Source: Nostoc sp. ATCC 43529 (GTDB lineage: Bacteria; Cyanobacteriota; Cyanobacteriia; Cyanobacteriales; Nostocaceae). From it: 64,000 nucleotides of DNA. The position numbers and the translations under genes are program-made. The notes below the pieces were generated by a model. That model made no database searches. It was not told the DNA's origin and worked only from the letters and a program-made list of their open reading frames with translations. Shown piece after piece: positions 55,702 through 64,000 of this stretch. The stretch's first letter is position 1; every line of letters starts with the position of its first letter. Where the stretch lies: the NCBI GenBank assembly GCA_003326205.1, contig LWTK01000001.1, positions 62,001 to 126,000 of the forward strand, in the 5' to 3' direction.

Positions 55702-57309
55702 CTACTCCGTCATTTCCCTCATCCGCCACATTATCAGTGCTTCGGTTAAACCATCTAAAGTGTATTCTTGGGCTTCGACATCTACACGTCCGAATAAGGA
55801 ATGGCAGGTTTGGGAAGTTTGAGGGCCGATGGAGGCAATACAAACACCATCTAACAATTGACTAGTATGAGAGTTATTCGGAAATATGTTGTTAGTAAGT
55901 TGGCAAAAAAATTGTACAGTTTTAGAACTGGCAAAGGTAATTATATCTACCTTGCGGTTTTGTAGAGCTAATTGCGCCGCAGGTGGTACACTGCTGGGAC
56001 AACAAGATTGATATGCGGCAACTTCTATTACCTCTGCACCTTTAGCAGTTAATTCTTTAACCAAAATTTCTCTGCCACCGCTTTCAACTCTGGGAAATAA
56101 AATCTTTTTACCAGATAATTCTTCTGGAAAATTTTCCACTAAAGAATCCGCAACGAAGTTGGGTGGAATAAAATCTGCTTGCAGAGAATATTGCTTGAGA
56201 CTTTGGGCTGTTTTTTCGCCAACAACGGCAATTTTGACGCCAGCTAAAGCACGGGTATCTTTACCTTGGGCAATTAGTCTAGTAAAAAAGTAGTCTACAC
56301 CATTGCTAGAAGTGAGAATTAGCCAGTCGAAGTTAGATAAATTAGCGATCGCACTATCTAAATTTTCCCAACTCGAAGGCGGGCAAATCTCTAAGGTAGG
56401 CATTTCGATAACGGTTGCACCTAAAGCCATGAGACGATTGCTAAATTGATTCGACTGTCCGACTGAACGTGTCACCAGGATTGTTTTGCCAGCAAGGGGA
56501 AGGGGAGATGAGGGAGAGTAGGAGAAGTTAGTTGACATAGGTTGGGCTGTGGGAATACTGGCGTGCCTTTCTCTATATATATTCTCAGGTTGCAAGTACT
56601 TCCGTAGCCCAACAACTTCGCCAATCACAATTACGGCTGGCGAAAGAGATAATCCGGTGATTTGTTCGGAAATATTGCCCAGTTGGGCTGTCCAAATTTG
56701 TTGCTCTGGTGTCCCTGCCCAGCGGATGATGGCTATGGGTGTTAAGTGCGATCGCCCGTATCGCAACAGCTGATGTACAATTTCCCGTATCTGTTGCCCT
56801 CCCATCAAAATTACCAGTGTTTCTAACCGCGATAGCGCTTCCCAGTCTAAAGCCTCTGGTTCGTGAGCCGTAAATACTGCAAAAGTCCGGCTTAAAACCG
56901 GATCTGTGAGGGGAATTCCTGCTAACAAGGGTGCTGCAAGGGCTGAGGAAATTCCTGGTACTAGTTCAAAATCGCAACCAGAAGCGATCATTGCTTCAAT
57001 TTCGGAAGTGCAACGCCCAAAAATCAAAGGATCGCCTGATTTGAGCCGTATAACTTGTTTCCCTTGTTGGCAGTAATTTACGAGTAACTTATTAATTTCT
57101 ACTTGACTGGTACTGGGTTTACCACCCCGTTTGCCAACATCTAATTTTAAGCAATCAGGTGGTACGCACTGCAATAATTGAGCATCTACCAAAGCATCGT
57201 AGACTAAAACCTGAGCAGTAGCTAAGAGATTGTAAGCTTTTACCGTCAGGTACGCCACATCTCCAGGCCCAGCACCTACAAGGTAGACTTTGCCTTTGTT
57301 ATTTGTCAT
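55702..57309 (-). CDS. cobA-hemD: Uroporphyrinogen-III methyltransferase/synthase fusion
   Basis: 535 residues. The N-terminal domain (about 1-245) is SAM-dependent uroporphyrinogen-III C-methyltransferase: VYLVGAGPGDVAYLTVKAY, VDAQLLQCVPPDCLKLDVGK, RLKSGDPLIFGRCTSEIEAM, PGISSALAAPLLAGIPLTD. The C-terminal domain (about 270-530) is uroporphyrinogen-III synthase, seen in GKTILVTRSVGQSNQFSNRL and FDWLILTSSNGVDYFF. It serves heme, chlorophyll, siroheme and cobalamin. The linker (SYSPSSPLPLAGKT) contains spacer-like text at 56496-56533. The start codon lies in an STRR unit. Confidence 0.93.
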   Translation of the reverse strand: MTNNKGKVYLVGAGPGDVAYLTVKAYNLLATAQVLVYDALVDAQLLQCVPPDCLKLDVGKRGGKPSTSQVEINKLLVNYCQQGKQVIRLKSGDPLIFGRCTSEIEAMIASGCDFELVPGISSALAAPLLAGIPLTDPVLSRTFAVFTAHEPEALDWEALSRLETLVILMGGQQIREIVHQLLRYGRSHLTPIAIIRWAGTPEQQIWTAQLGNISEQITGLSLSPAVIVIGEVVGLRKYLQPENIYRERHASIPTAQPMSTNFSYSPSSPLPLAGKTILVTRSVGQSNQFSNRLMALGATVIEMPTLEICPPSSWENLDSAIANLSNFDWLILTSSNGVDYFFTRLIAQGKDTRALAGVKIAVVGEKTAQSLKQYSLQADFIPPNFVADSLVENFPEELSGKKILFPRVESGGREILVKELTAKGAEVIEVAAYQSCCPSSVPPAAQLALQNRKVDIITFASSKTVQFFCQLTNNIFPNNSHTSQLLDGVCIASIGPQTSQTCHSLFGRVDVEAQEYTLDGLTEALIMWRMREMTE

Positions 57310-57400
57310 TTGTCACTAGTCATTAATCATTGGGCATTAGTTATTCTCCGCATCTCCTCATCTTCCTATGCCCCATGCCCCATGCCCCATGCCCTACTCC
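57310..57400. repeat. Spacer repeats upstream of cobA-hemD
   Basis: CATTAATCATTGGGCATTAG, then CATGCCCCATGCCCCATGCC and CTCATCTCCCC. Same units as the insert in the chorismate-binding gene. Confidence 0.75.
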
Positions 57401-58420
57401 TCATCTCCCCTTTAATTTTTCAATTAATCGATCGATTTGCTCAACCATCTCGTTGTTTTCTTCAGCTTGGAATAATTCTCTGGCTTTTTTGAAATTGACG
57501 ATCGCTTCTTGTGTTTGTTGTTCTCTTCCCAGAGTGATCCCTAGATTATAGTAAGCGTATGCATAGTCGGGTACGAGGCTAATAGCTTTTTTATAATGTG
57601 CGATCGCTTCTTTAGGCTTACCTCGATCGTCCATAGCGTTTGCTAAACCGGTGTAAGCTTGGGCGTGTTTGGGATCGAGACGAATTGCTTGGGTATAGTC
57701 GGCTATTGCTTCGTCTAGTTTGCCTTGGGCGTAGAAAGCACTTGCTAAGTTATAGTGAGCCTCTGCATCTTGGGGATCGATGCTAATGGCTTGTTGATAA
57801 TGGGAGATTGCTTGTTCTAGTTTGCCTTGGGCGTACAGAACATTTCCCAAGGCATTATAACTGGCGGCGTTTTTGGGTTCGAGGCGAATGGCTGTTGTAT
57901 ATTCTGCCACTGCTTCTGCTGGCTTTCCCTGAGCATAAAAAGCATTTCCTAAATAATAGTGAGCTGCTGCATCTTGGGGATCGAAGTTAATAGCTTGTTT
58001 GTACTCAGTAATGGCTTGTGGAAATTTGCCTTGAACGTAGAGAGCATTTCCTAAGAAAAAGTGAGCTTTAGCAAATTTAGGATCGATGCTGATGGCTTTT
58101 TGATATTGTGCGATCGCTTCTTGTGGTTTACCTCCATCATCGAGAGTATTTCCCAAAGCCACATAAGCTTCCACAAATTTTGGTTCTAGTTGAATTGCTT
58201 TGCGAAAAGCCGCCTCTGCTCCTTTTAAATCTCCTTGTTTGTAGAGATTGGCTCCTTGTTCAAAGTTAGCCAGTGCCTTTTTATTCTGAATAACTACGGC
58301 TTGAGGAGAGTTTTTTATTGTTGCTAAAACAGTGCCAATCTCTTTACCAAAAGCTGTATTAGTAATGCTCAAACTCCAGCAGACAATAGCTGTAGCCAGA
58401 AGATTGTTAATTTTCACCAT
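57401..58420 (-). CDS. Secreted TPR-repeat protein
   Basis: 339 residues. The signal peptide is at about 1-25 (LLATAIVCWSLSITNTAFGK). Residues 50-330 are eight 34-residue tetratricopeptide repeats such as FVEAYVALGNTLDDGGKPQE and AIAQYQKAISIDPKFAKAHF. It is a periplasmic or membrane-side protein-binding scaffold; the partner is unknown. The repeats are highly similar to each other, suggesting recent internal duplication. A second, shorter TPR gene lies upstream at 58617. Confidence 0.88.
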   Translation of the reverse strand: MVKINNLLATAIVCWSLSITNTAFGKEIGTVLATIKNSPQAVVIQNKKALANFEQGANLYKQGDLKGAEAAFRKAIQLEPKFVEAYVALGNTLDDGGKPQEAIAQYQKAISIDPKFAKAHFFLGNALYVQGKFPQAITEYKQAINFDPQDAAAHYYLGNAFYAQGKPAEAVAEYTTAIRLEPKNAASYNALGNVLYAQGKLEQAISHYQQAISIDPQDAEAHYNLASAFYAQGKLDEAIADYTQAIRLDPKHAQAYTGLANAMDDRGKPKEAIAHYKKAISLVPDYAYAYYNLGITLGREQQTQEAIVNFKKARELFQAEENNEMVEQIDRLIEKLKGR

Positions 58421-58616
58421 TGTTATTAGTCTACCTATTTTATTTATATGCAGTTTTCATTTCTATGAGGTACAAATTGATTGGTTTTGAGGCAGGAGGC
58501 AGGGGGCAGAAGGGAGAAGAAAATTTTTTATATTTAATTCTCTAATTATCTACCTCATTTGGTTGCAAACTGCTGTATATGCAAACTATTTTTAATATCT
58601 CCCTATTCTCTACTCT
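58421..58616. repeat. Short spacer with repeats
   Basis: GGCAGGAGGCAGGGGGCAGA and CTGCTGTATATGCA text; no gene. Confidence 0.5.
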
Positions 58617-59093
58617 TTATTTTCCATTGTTAATTTTTGCATTCATTTTCTCCAATAAATTAGCGATTTTTGCAGCTTTTTCAGGTTGACGTTGTTTCTG
58701 TAATAATTCTTTCGCTTGTTGCAGATTATTTTTAGCTTCTTCTCGTTTATCTTGTTGCATTAAAACATTTGCTAGACGCAAGTAAGCGTCGGGGTTTTTC
58801 GGGCTGCGGCGAATTACTTCGCAAAATAATTCTTTTGCTTCTTCTATTCGGTTTTGGCGATTTAAAACATCTCCGAGAAATAAGCGCACCACATCATTTG
58901 TAGAGTTGAGAGCAATAACTTTGCGAAAAGCTGCTTCTGCACCTTCATAATCTTCTGCTTGGGCAAGATTGATACCTTTTTGAAATAAATCTGAGGTAAT
59001 TAAAGTTTTCCAAGCGAAATATCCAAGGATTACCAGACTGAGAGTAACTATGGTTCCAGCGATAATAGAATTAATTGGCAAGGTTTCTAACAT
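58617..59093 (-). CDS. Membrane-anchored TPR protein
   Basis: 158 residues. An N-terminal membrane anchor (SIIAGTIVTLSLVILGYFAW) is followed by three TPR motifs (GINLAQAEDYEGAEAAFRKV, VVRLFLGDVLNRQNRIEEAK, AYLRLANVLMQQDKREEAKN). It starts 3 nt after the stop of the phytyltransferase gene, so the two are almost certainly co-transcribed and perhaps coupled. It is likely a scaffold at the membrane; no specific function known. Confidence 0.82.
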   Translation of the reverse strand: MLETLPINSIIAGTIVTLSLVILGYFAWKTLITSDLFQKGINLAQAEDYEGAEAAFRKVIALNSTNDVVRLFLGDVLNRQNRIEEAKELFCEVIRRSPKNPDAYLRLANVLMQQDKREEAKNNLQQAKELLQKQRQPEKAAKIANLLEKMNAKINNGK

Positions 59094-59096
59094 TGT

Positions 59097-60080
59097 CTAA
59101 GCCAAAAGACAGGCGATAGGAAAAATCAGATATTCGATAAAAAAGAGTTTCCAGATAAATTGATAAAACTGAGCGATCGCAGTTTTATCTTCTAAGTCTA
59201 CCTTCAAACTCCGCAACCACATCCAAAGGAGCAATCCTAAATGAGTAATGACGACAAATATGGGGTTAACCGAGGCAATGCGTAGCACAGCAACTAAAAT
59301 TATGCCCAAATAGCAGACAGTGATCGTCCAAAGAGCAAGATTAAACACAGCTTTAGCGCCGAGTTGGATAGTGAAAGTAGAGATATTGTAGAGGCGATCG
59401 CCTTCCATATCAGGTATATCTTTAAAGATGGCGATCGCAAATGTAAACACCAAAATAAATAACGTCAACGCCCACACCGCAGGTACAATCGCTTGGCTTT
59501 GCTGGAATGCCCAACTGTAATGCAAATACAATCCCAAATTCACAATCGTACCGCGTACCGAAAAAATGCACAGCGCCGCCCAAACAGGAAATTGCTTCAA
59601 ACGAATTGGCGGTAAAGAATAAGCAGTACCAATGGCCAAACTAATTGCCACCATCCCAAACAAAAACGGCCCAGTTAGCCACGCCACAACTAGGGCCAAA
59701 ATGCCAGTAAAAGCAACAATTAATTGCCCAGTTTTCCGGGAAAATTCCCCAGATGCTAAGGGTAAATGAGGCTTATTAATCTTGTCAATCTCAACATCTT
59801 CTAATTGATTCAGCCCGACAATGTAGACATTGCCGCACAAACAAGAAATCCATGCCCCCAACAAAGGCAGTAGATAACTTGTAGAGACGCGATTCATCGC
59901 GTCTGCATAATTCACCACGTCTCCACCAACCGCAACGGCAATTAAATACAAACCCAACACACTAAGACTCGTCCCGATAATCGTGTGCGGGCGAGAGAAT
60001 TTCCAGAAAGCATACAACCAATCAAAAGAAAATGGAGCGGCTTTGCTTGACAAAGGACTGTTTTGAGAACTCTGGCTCAT
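59097..60080 (-). CDS. hpt: Homogentisate phytyltransferase (UbiA family)
   Basis: 327 residues. This membrane prenyltransferase joins homogentisate to phytyl diphosphate, the first committed step of tocopherol synthesis. The first Asp-rich motif is NQLEDVEIDKINKPHLPLA and the second KDIPDMEGDRLYNI. About nine hydrophobic spans are visible (for example IIGTSLSVLGLYLIAVAVGG). HTIIGTSLSVLGLY at the N-terminus is characteristic. A geranylgeranyl- or homogentisate-type relative is possible but the phytyl enzyme is favoured. A palindromic repeat encodes about residues 58-67 (DAMNRVST) in the first loop. Confidence 0.9.
   Translation of the reverse strand: MSQSSQNSPLSSKAAPFSFDWLYAFWKFSRPHTIIGTSLSVLGLYLIAVAVGGDVVNYADAMNRVSTSYLLPLLGAWISCLCGNVYIVGLNQLEDVEIDKINKPHLPLASGEFSRKTGQLIVAFTGILALVVAWLTGPFLFGMVAISLAIGTAYSLPPIRLKQFPVWAALCIFSVRGTIVNLGLYLHYSWAFQQSQAIVPAVWALTLFILVFTFAIAIFKDIPDMEGDRLYNISTFTIQLGAKAVFNLALWTITVCYLGIILVAVLRIASVNPIFVVITHLGLLLWMWLRSLKVDLEDKTAIAQFYQFIWKLFFIEYLIFPIACLLA
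59880..59907. repeat. Palindromic repeat copy inside hpt
   Basis: TGTAGAGACGCGATTCAT and ATCGCGTCTGCA text within the gene. It is read on the minus strand as YADAMNRVSTSYLL, the same register as the second smc copy. The repeat falls in a loop before the second membrane span. Confidence 0.8.
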
Positions 60081-60324
60081 GAGTAGCTTGAATTACTGTA
60101 TTCCGGCTTACTCTTAACCATTGTCACAGAATTTGGTCATTGTGCATTATTGGGCATTGGGCATGGGGGAGGCAGTGACGTTAGTCATTTGTTTTTCTTG
60201 GCGTCCCCGCCTCTCCTCATTTCCCTATGCCCAAATTTGTGCGATCGCAATGATAATTAAACTAGGAGCGTTAGCGTAGCGGGGTGTAGCTTGCTTCCCG
60301 ATGCAGTGGCTATTGCGAATATTA
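60081..60324. repeat. Spacer repeats
   Basis: TGCATTATTGGGCATTGGGC, CCCCGCCTCTCCTC, and a GGAGCGTTAGCGTAGCGGGG palindromic repeat at 60266-60285. No gene. Confidence 0.6.
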
Positions 60325-60711
60325 TTACTTCTCCAAGTTCCAACCCAGCGCTGCTGCTACTTGTTGAGCTAATTCTAGTGGATTGAATGGTTTAGCGATC
60401 GCACCGTTGATTCCTATTTGAGCATATCGACGGCGATCGGAAGCCTGGATTTTAGCAGTTAATAAAATTACCGGAATTGCTTTGGTTAGCGGATTTGCTT
60501 GTAACTTTTCAAAGGTGGCAATGCCATCCATATCTGGCATCATCACATCCAGTAAAATCGCATCTGGCTGGAAAGTCTCGGCTTTAATTATGCCTTCTTC
60601 ACCAGAACCAGCTGTCTCTACTTTCCAGCCTGCGACTGTTTCCAAGCAAATCTTGGCAACTTCTTGAATATATTGTTCGTTATCAACCACTAGAATTCGC
60701 TTTGTTGTCAT
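60325..60711 (-). CDS. Single-domain response regulator
   Basis: 128 residues from ATG at 60711, with AAAGGA 8 nt upstream. CheY-like receiver: ILVVDNEQYIQEVAKICLET, phospho-acceptor Asp55 in AILLDVMMPDMDG, the Thr/Lys pocket in VILLTAK and AKPFNPLELAQQVA. No output domain. Its start overlaps the 3' end of the hybrid kinase gene by 29 nt, so it is translated from the same mRNA and is a likely phosphotransfer partner. Confidence 0.93.
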   Translation of the reverse strand: MTTKRILVVDNEQYIQEVAKICLETVAGWKVETAGSGEEGIIKAETFQPDAILLDVMMPDMDGIATFEKLQANPLTKAIPVILLTAKIQASDRRRYAQIGINGAIAKPFNPLELAQQVAAALGWNLEK

Positions 60712-63700
60712 CACCGCTATCCTTTTGTTGGTTGTGAGTAACTCGTTGAAGTAACTCCATTACCCGTTGTTCAAATTCCTCAGTAGTCACACGCCCTTTG
60801 GTCAAAAATTCTGTATGTCCTAACTTCAGCCGATTGTGTTCGGATTCATCCAAATCCTTAGCTGAGTATACTAGCACAGGAGTATTACACAGATGATTGT
60901 GCTGTTGTAGCCAATCCACCACTGCAAACCCATCACTCTCTGGCAAGATCAGGTCGAGAATCATTAAGTCAGGATTCACTTCTTGACTCAGGCGGATTGC
61001 TTCTCGTCCAGTTTTGGCTAGGAAGGTTTCAATCTTATGCTTTTCAAACAAAGTCATTAGCAGTTGAGCTAAATTGGTATCGTCTTCAACAATGAGAACG
61101 CGGACTTTATTTGAAGATTTAGCTAATACCTGTCTGAGTGACTCTAATAGATGGTTGTCTGAAAACGGTTTATGTACTGAGTTTAATTGGTTATTTGTAT
61201 CAGTTTTTTGGTGAGTCCGGATCAACGGGAGAGTAATGTAAAAAGTGCTACCTTCGCCTAATACACTTTCAGCCCAGATGCGTCCACCATGCTGTTGCAT
61301 AATGCTCTTACAAATTGCCAAGCCCAAACCAGTACCATCATGATTGCGTGAATCAGAAGAATCAACTTGTTGAAAGCGCTCAAAAATACTCTCAAGTTTG
61401 TCAGTTGGAATTCCGCGTCCCGTATCTTTGACTGTTAACAAAACTTCATCGTCTTGTTGTTGTACTTGCAACCAAACCGTAGACCCAGGAGACGAAAATT
61501 TAATTGCGTTACTCAATAGATTGGTCAGAGTTTGAACAATGCGATCGCAATCTGCCCATACTTGACCGGAGACATCCGAAATCACTAGTTTCACTCCTGC
61601 TTTATCAGCCAGAGGCTGCATGACATTTACCGCTTGAGCGATGATGTCAACAGTATTGCAGATTGCTGGTTCCATCTTCGCCTTACCGGACTCGATGCGT
61701 TCAATGTCTAGGATGTCGTTGATTAAGCGTACTAAACGTTCTGTACTATCAGTAGCAATTTGTAACAGGCGTTTTCCTTGTTCTGAGTCCGTCGGTAGCA
61801 AACCACTAGCTAGCATTCCTAGAGAACCATGAATTGAAGTTAATGGTGTGCGGAGTTCATGGCTGACAACAGAGATAAATTCATCTTTCATCCGTTCGAT
61901 TTGCTTGCGCTCAGTTATATCACGTAATATTACCGTATAAAATATTTCGTTACTCATATCAATTTTGGAGATGGAAGCCTCTGCTGGAAATTCAGTGCCA
62001 TCCTTACGGCGACCATATATTTCGCGCCGTTCTCCCATACGGCGGGCAAGATTAGGAGATTTACCAAAGTCCACTACATGCTGACGATGCACGTTGCAAA
62101 AGCGCTGCGGTAAAAGAAAGTCAAGCTTTTGTCCAATTACTTCCTGAGCAGAGTAGCCGAAAATTTTCTCTGCTCCTTGATTAAACAATGTGATGCATTG
62201 AAAACCATCGATCGAAATAATTGCATCATCAGCGATATCTAAAATTCGGGCAAATCGAGCTTGAGAAAAACGCAATTCTTCTTGTGTACGCTGACGTTCA
62301 TTAAGTTGTGACTGCAACTGTTGATTTACGGTAATTAACTCAGCAGTACGCTCTGCTACTCTCAGTTCTAGTTCGTTGATAGCTTGGAGATTGGGGACTG
62401 GGGACTGGGAAGATGAGGGAGTAATGGTATTTTTTTCCCTTGGTTCTCTGCTGTTTTGGGCTACACGTTGCCGCAATTTTGCCCGTTCTAAACGATTGAC
62501 AATTCGGGTTACTAATTCTGGCCCGATTATCGGCTTACTAACAAAATCATCAGCACCAACGCTAAATACCTGATTTACTACTTTGGCGTCGTTATGCACT
62601 GTGAGGAAGACGATGGGTAACTCACTCCAGTGTGGATCGTTGCGTACCACCTGGCAAAGTTCAATACCATTAGTAAATGGTAGTTCCAAATCTAAAATCA
62701 GTAGATCTGGTGCAACTGCTTCCAAGGTTTCCCAAAACTGACGCGGATCTTCAAGAGCGATCGCTTTGAGTCCCCAAGGACTGAGTAAGTTTTGCAGAAA
62801 TGCCTGAATTTGTGGATCGTCGTCTACAACCAATATTTTGGTTTCTGTCTCAGACAAATTTTCTCGCGTCGGCGTCGGCGTTTCTAATCCCTGTGTAGTC
62901 GGCGATGCAGATTTTACCGCCGCATTCTTTTCCTCGATTTCCCGACGCAAGAACTTTACCCAAGTTTCGAGATTGTTGATTTGAGATCTGCTCAAAGTTT
63001 GGACAGAACTGAGTAGCAACTCGATATTCCGTGCCCATTTTGAGCTAAGAGTCAAGCCAAAAGTACCTAACGATCCTGCCAAGGTATGTGCTTCTTTGAC
63101 TGCAAGGCTTTGAAATTCAGGATTTAGATTATTTTCGTTTAAAGCTGCGATCGCTTGCTCTAACACCCTCACCTGCTCATCCACCCGCCCTTGATACCGT
63201 TGCCAAATTTCTGCAACAGCCATTAGTGTTTGCTGCTGTGGTTGAGCATTGGGGAGGCAGTGGGGTCTTGGGGTCTCCCCAAGTGGAGCAACTGCCGTCA
63301 TTGGGCATTGGGCATTGCCTCCAGGTTTCTCCCTTGCCACCTGCCCCTCTGCCTCTTCCAGTGGTTTCAAACGATAACCTATACCATAAACTGTTTCAAT
63401 AAAATCACTGGGCGCTCCTACAGCTTTGAGTTTGTGTCGTAACCCTTTAATATGGGTGCGAACAGCTTCTTCTTGCGGAGTATCTTCATAAGACCAAAGA
63501 TGTTCTAAAATCATGCCGCAGCTAAACACCCGCTGACTATTTCGCAAGAATAGTTCCAATAGAGCATACTCTTTTGGGGTGAGTGGCAGCAGATTTCCAG
63601 CATAGTTAACTTCGCAACTGCTAGGGTCTAGGCGCAAATTACCACGCTCTAGGATAGGTTGCAACGTTATGCTTCCACGACGCAATAGCGCCCTGACACG

Positions 63701-64000
63701 AGCAACTAACTCTTCTTGGTCAAAAGGTTTAACTACATAATCATCTGCGCCTGCATCCAATCCGATGGCTTTTTCATGACCACTATCACGCCCTGTCAAT
63801 AATAATATTGGCACTTGCAGACCATGAGACCGAATCTGTCGGCAAAGGCTAATGCCATCCAACTTGGGCAACATCACATCCAACAGTATTAAATCAAAAT
63901 CACAAGTTTGGATGAAATCCCAAGCAACGTCACCATCAGCGGCAACTTCAACAGCATAGTTTTGGTTAGTCAAAACGGAAGTGAGTGCATAGGCATTGAA
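60683..64000 (-). CDS. Hybrid histidine kinase with DNA-binding domain (partial)
   Basis: At least 1105 residues; the frame is open through the window edge (NAYALTSVLTNQNYAVEVAA precedes the first candidate start), so the N-terminus is missing. Numbering from 63973: receiver 1 (LILLDVML, Asp32), OmpR-type winged helix at about 105-205 (YALLELFLRNSQRVFSCGMI, VRTHIKGLRHKLKAVGA), Hpt domain with KEAHTLAGSLGTFG near 290, receiver 2 at 375-495 (LLILDLELPFTNG), PAS at about 570-690, HisKA (FISVVSHELRTPLTSIHGSL), HATPase (LTNLLSNAIKFSS, VKDTGRGIP, GTGLGLAI), receiver 3 at the C-terminus (LMILDLILPESDG). Two spacer-type inserts are visible at 63235-63355 and 62395-62445. A response regulator gene overlaps the 3' end. 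Confidence 0.92.
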   Translation of the reverse strand, partial: FNAYALTSVLTNQNYAVEVAADGDVAWDFIQTCDFDLILLDVMLPKLDGISLCRQIRSHGLQVPILLLTGRDSGHEKAIGLDAGADDYVVKPFDQEELVARVRALLRRGSITLQPILERGNLRLDPSSCEVNYAGNLLPLTPKEYALLELFLRNSQRVFSCGMILEHLWSYEDTPQEEAVRTHIKGLRHKLKAVGAPSDFIETVYGIGYRLKPLEEAEGQVAREKPGGNAQCPMTAVAPLGETPRPHCLPNAQPQQQTLMAVAEIWQRYQGRVDEQVRVLEQAIAALNENNLNPEFQSLAVKEAHTLAGSLGTFGLTLSSKWARNIELLLSSVQTLSRSQINNLETWVKFLRREIEEKNAAVKSASPTTQGLETPTPTRENLSETETKILVVDDDPQIQAFLQNLLSPWGLKAIALEDPRQFWETLEAVAPDLLILDLELPFTNGIELCQVVRNDPHWSELPIVFLTVHNDAKVVNQVFSVGADDFVSKPIIGPELVTRIVNRLERAKLRQRVAQNSREPREKNTITPSSSQSPVPNLQAINELELRVAERTAELITVNQQLQSQLNERQRTQEELRFSQARFARILDIADDAIISIDGFQCITLFNQGAEKIFGYSAQEVIGQKLDFLLPQRFCNVHRQHVVDFGKSPNLARRMGERREIYGRRKDGTEFPAEASISKIDMSNEIFYTVILRDITERKQIERMKDEFISVVSHELRTPLTSIHGSLGMLASGLLPTDSEQGKRLLQIATDSTERLVRLINDILDIERIESGKAKMEPAICNTVDIIAQAVNVMQPLADKAGVKLVISDVSGQVWADCDRIVQTLTNLLSNAIKFSSPGSTVWLQVQQQDDEVLLTVKDTGRGIPTDKLESIFERFQQVDSSDSRNHDGTGLGLAICKSIMQQHGGRIWAESVLGEGSTFYITLPLIRTHQKTDTNNQLNSVHKPFSDNHLLESLRQVLAKSSNKVRVLIVEDDTNLAQLLMTLFEKHKIETFLAKTGREAIRLSQEVNPDLMILDLILPESDGFAVVDWLQQHNHLCNTPVLVYSAKDLDESEHNRLKLGHTEFLTKGRVTTEEFEQRVMELLQRVTHNQQKDSGDDNKANSSG

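Overview
The window looks like chromosome of a filamentous, probably heterocyst-forming cyanobacterium (Nostocales type). The evidence is gene content (psaK, the alkane pair ado/aar, pipX, sepF, a homogentisate phytyltransferase, a fused cobA-hemD), many GCGATCGC (HIP1) octamers, and spacers filled with short tandem heptamer-like repeats (STRRs) and palindromic repeats typical of these genomes. No rRNA, tRNA, CRISPR array, prophage or complete transposon was recognised.

Layout. 0-13 kb: smc and a PRC-barrel gene, a small conserved protein, a HEAT-repeat protein, a TIGR03032-type protein and a 1346-residue RTX-like exoprotein. 13-18.4 kb: a Cys-repeat secreted protein, rpsD, moaA, a DUF3102-like gene, then a graveyard of tiny minus-strand genes (brnT remnant, its antitoxin, a DUF6888 gene split by a 194-bp insertion, an overlapping DUF6887 gene) among miniature elements. 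18.4-25.4 kb: two paralogous haemagglutinin-type exoproteins interleaved with three small related proteins ending in Cys-rich tails; this is the best candidate for an undescribed system. 25.4-33.3 kb: a 21-bp satellite, an orphan sugar permease, the ado-aar-accA-SDR block, folE, trpF and psaK. 33.3-46 kb: a candidate structured RNA, a site-2 protease, der, an EcfT/CbiQ protein, a chorismate-binding enzyme, the pipX-pipY-sepF-proC cluster and a Ski2-like helicase. 46-52.7 kb: small secreted proteins, a second 21-bp satellite, a parE remnant, ileS, a probable IS200/IS605 end remnant and a DUF433/DUF5615 toxin-antitoxin-like pair. 52.7-64 kb: tldD, coaE, cobA-hemD, TPR proteins, the phytyltransferase, a response regulator and a very large hybrid kinase that runs off the right edge.

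The recurring theme is repeat invasion. The spacer repeats also occur in frame inside coding genes (smc three times, the chorismate-binding enzyme twice, ileS, cobA-hemD, the phytyltransferase, the hybrid kinase). They supply start codons (proC, coaE, cobA-hemD), nest inside each other, and have broken small genes. The split DUF6888 gene can be reconstructed to the base, including a 4-bp target duplication.

Functional groups: ado and aar make alkanes from acyl-ACP next to accA, which feeds fatty-acid synthesis. pipX/pipY link nitrogen signalling to PLP homeostasis next to sepF and proC. moaA, folE, trpF, coaE and cobA-hemD are scattered cofactor and amino-acid genes. All assignments come from reading the sequence and from recalled family features; no database search was run.
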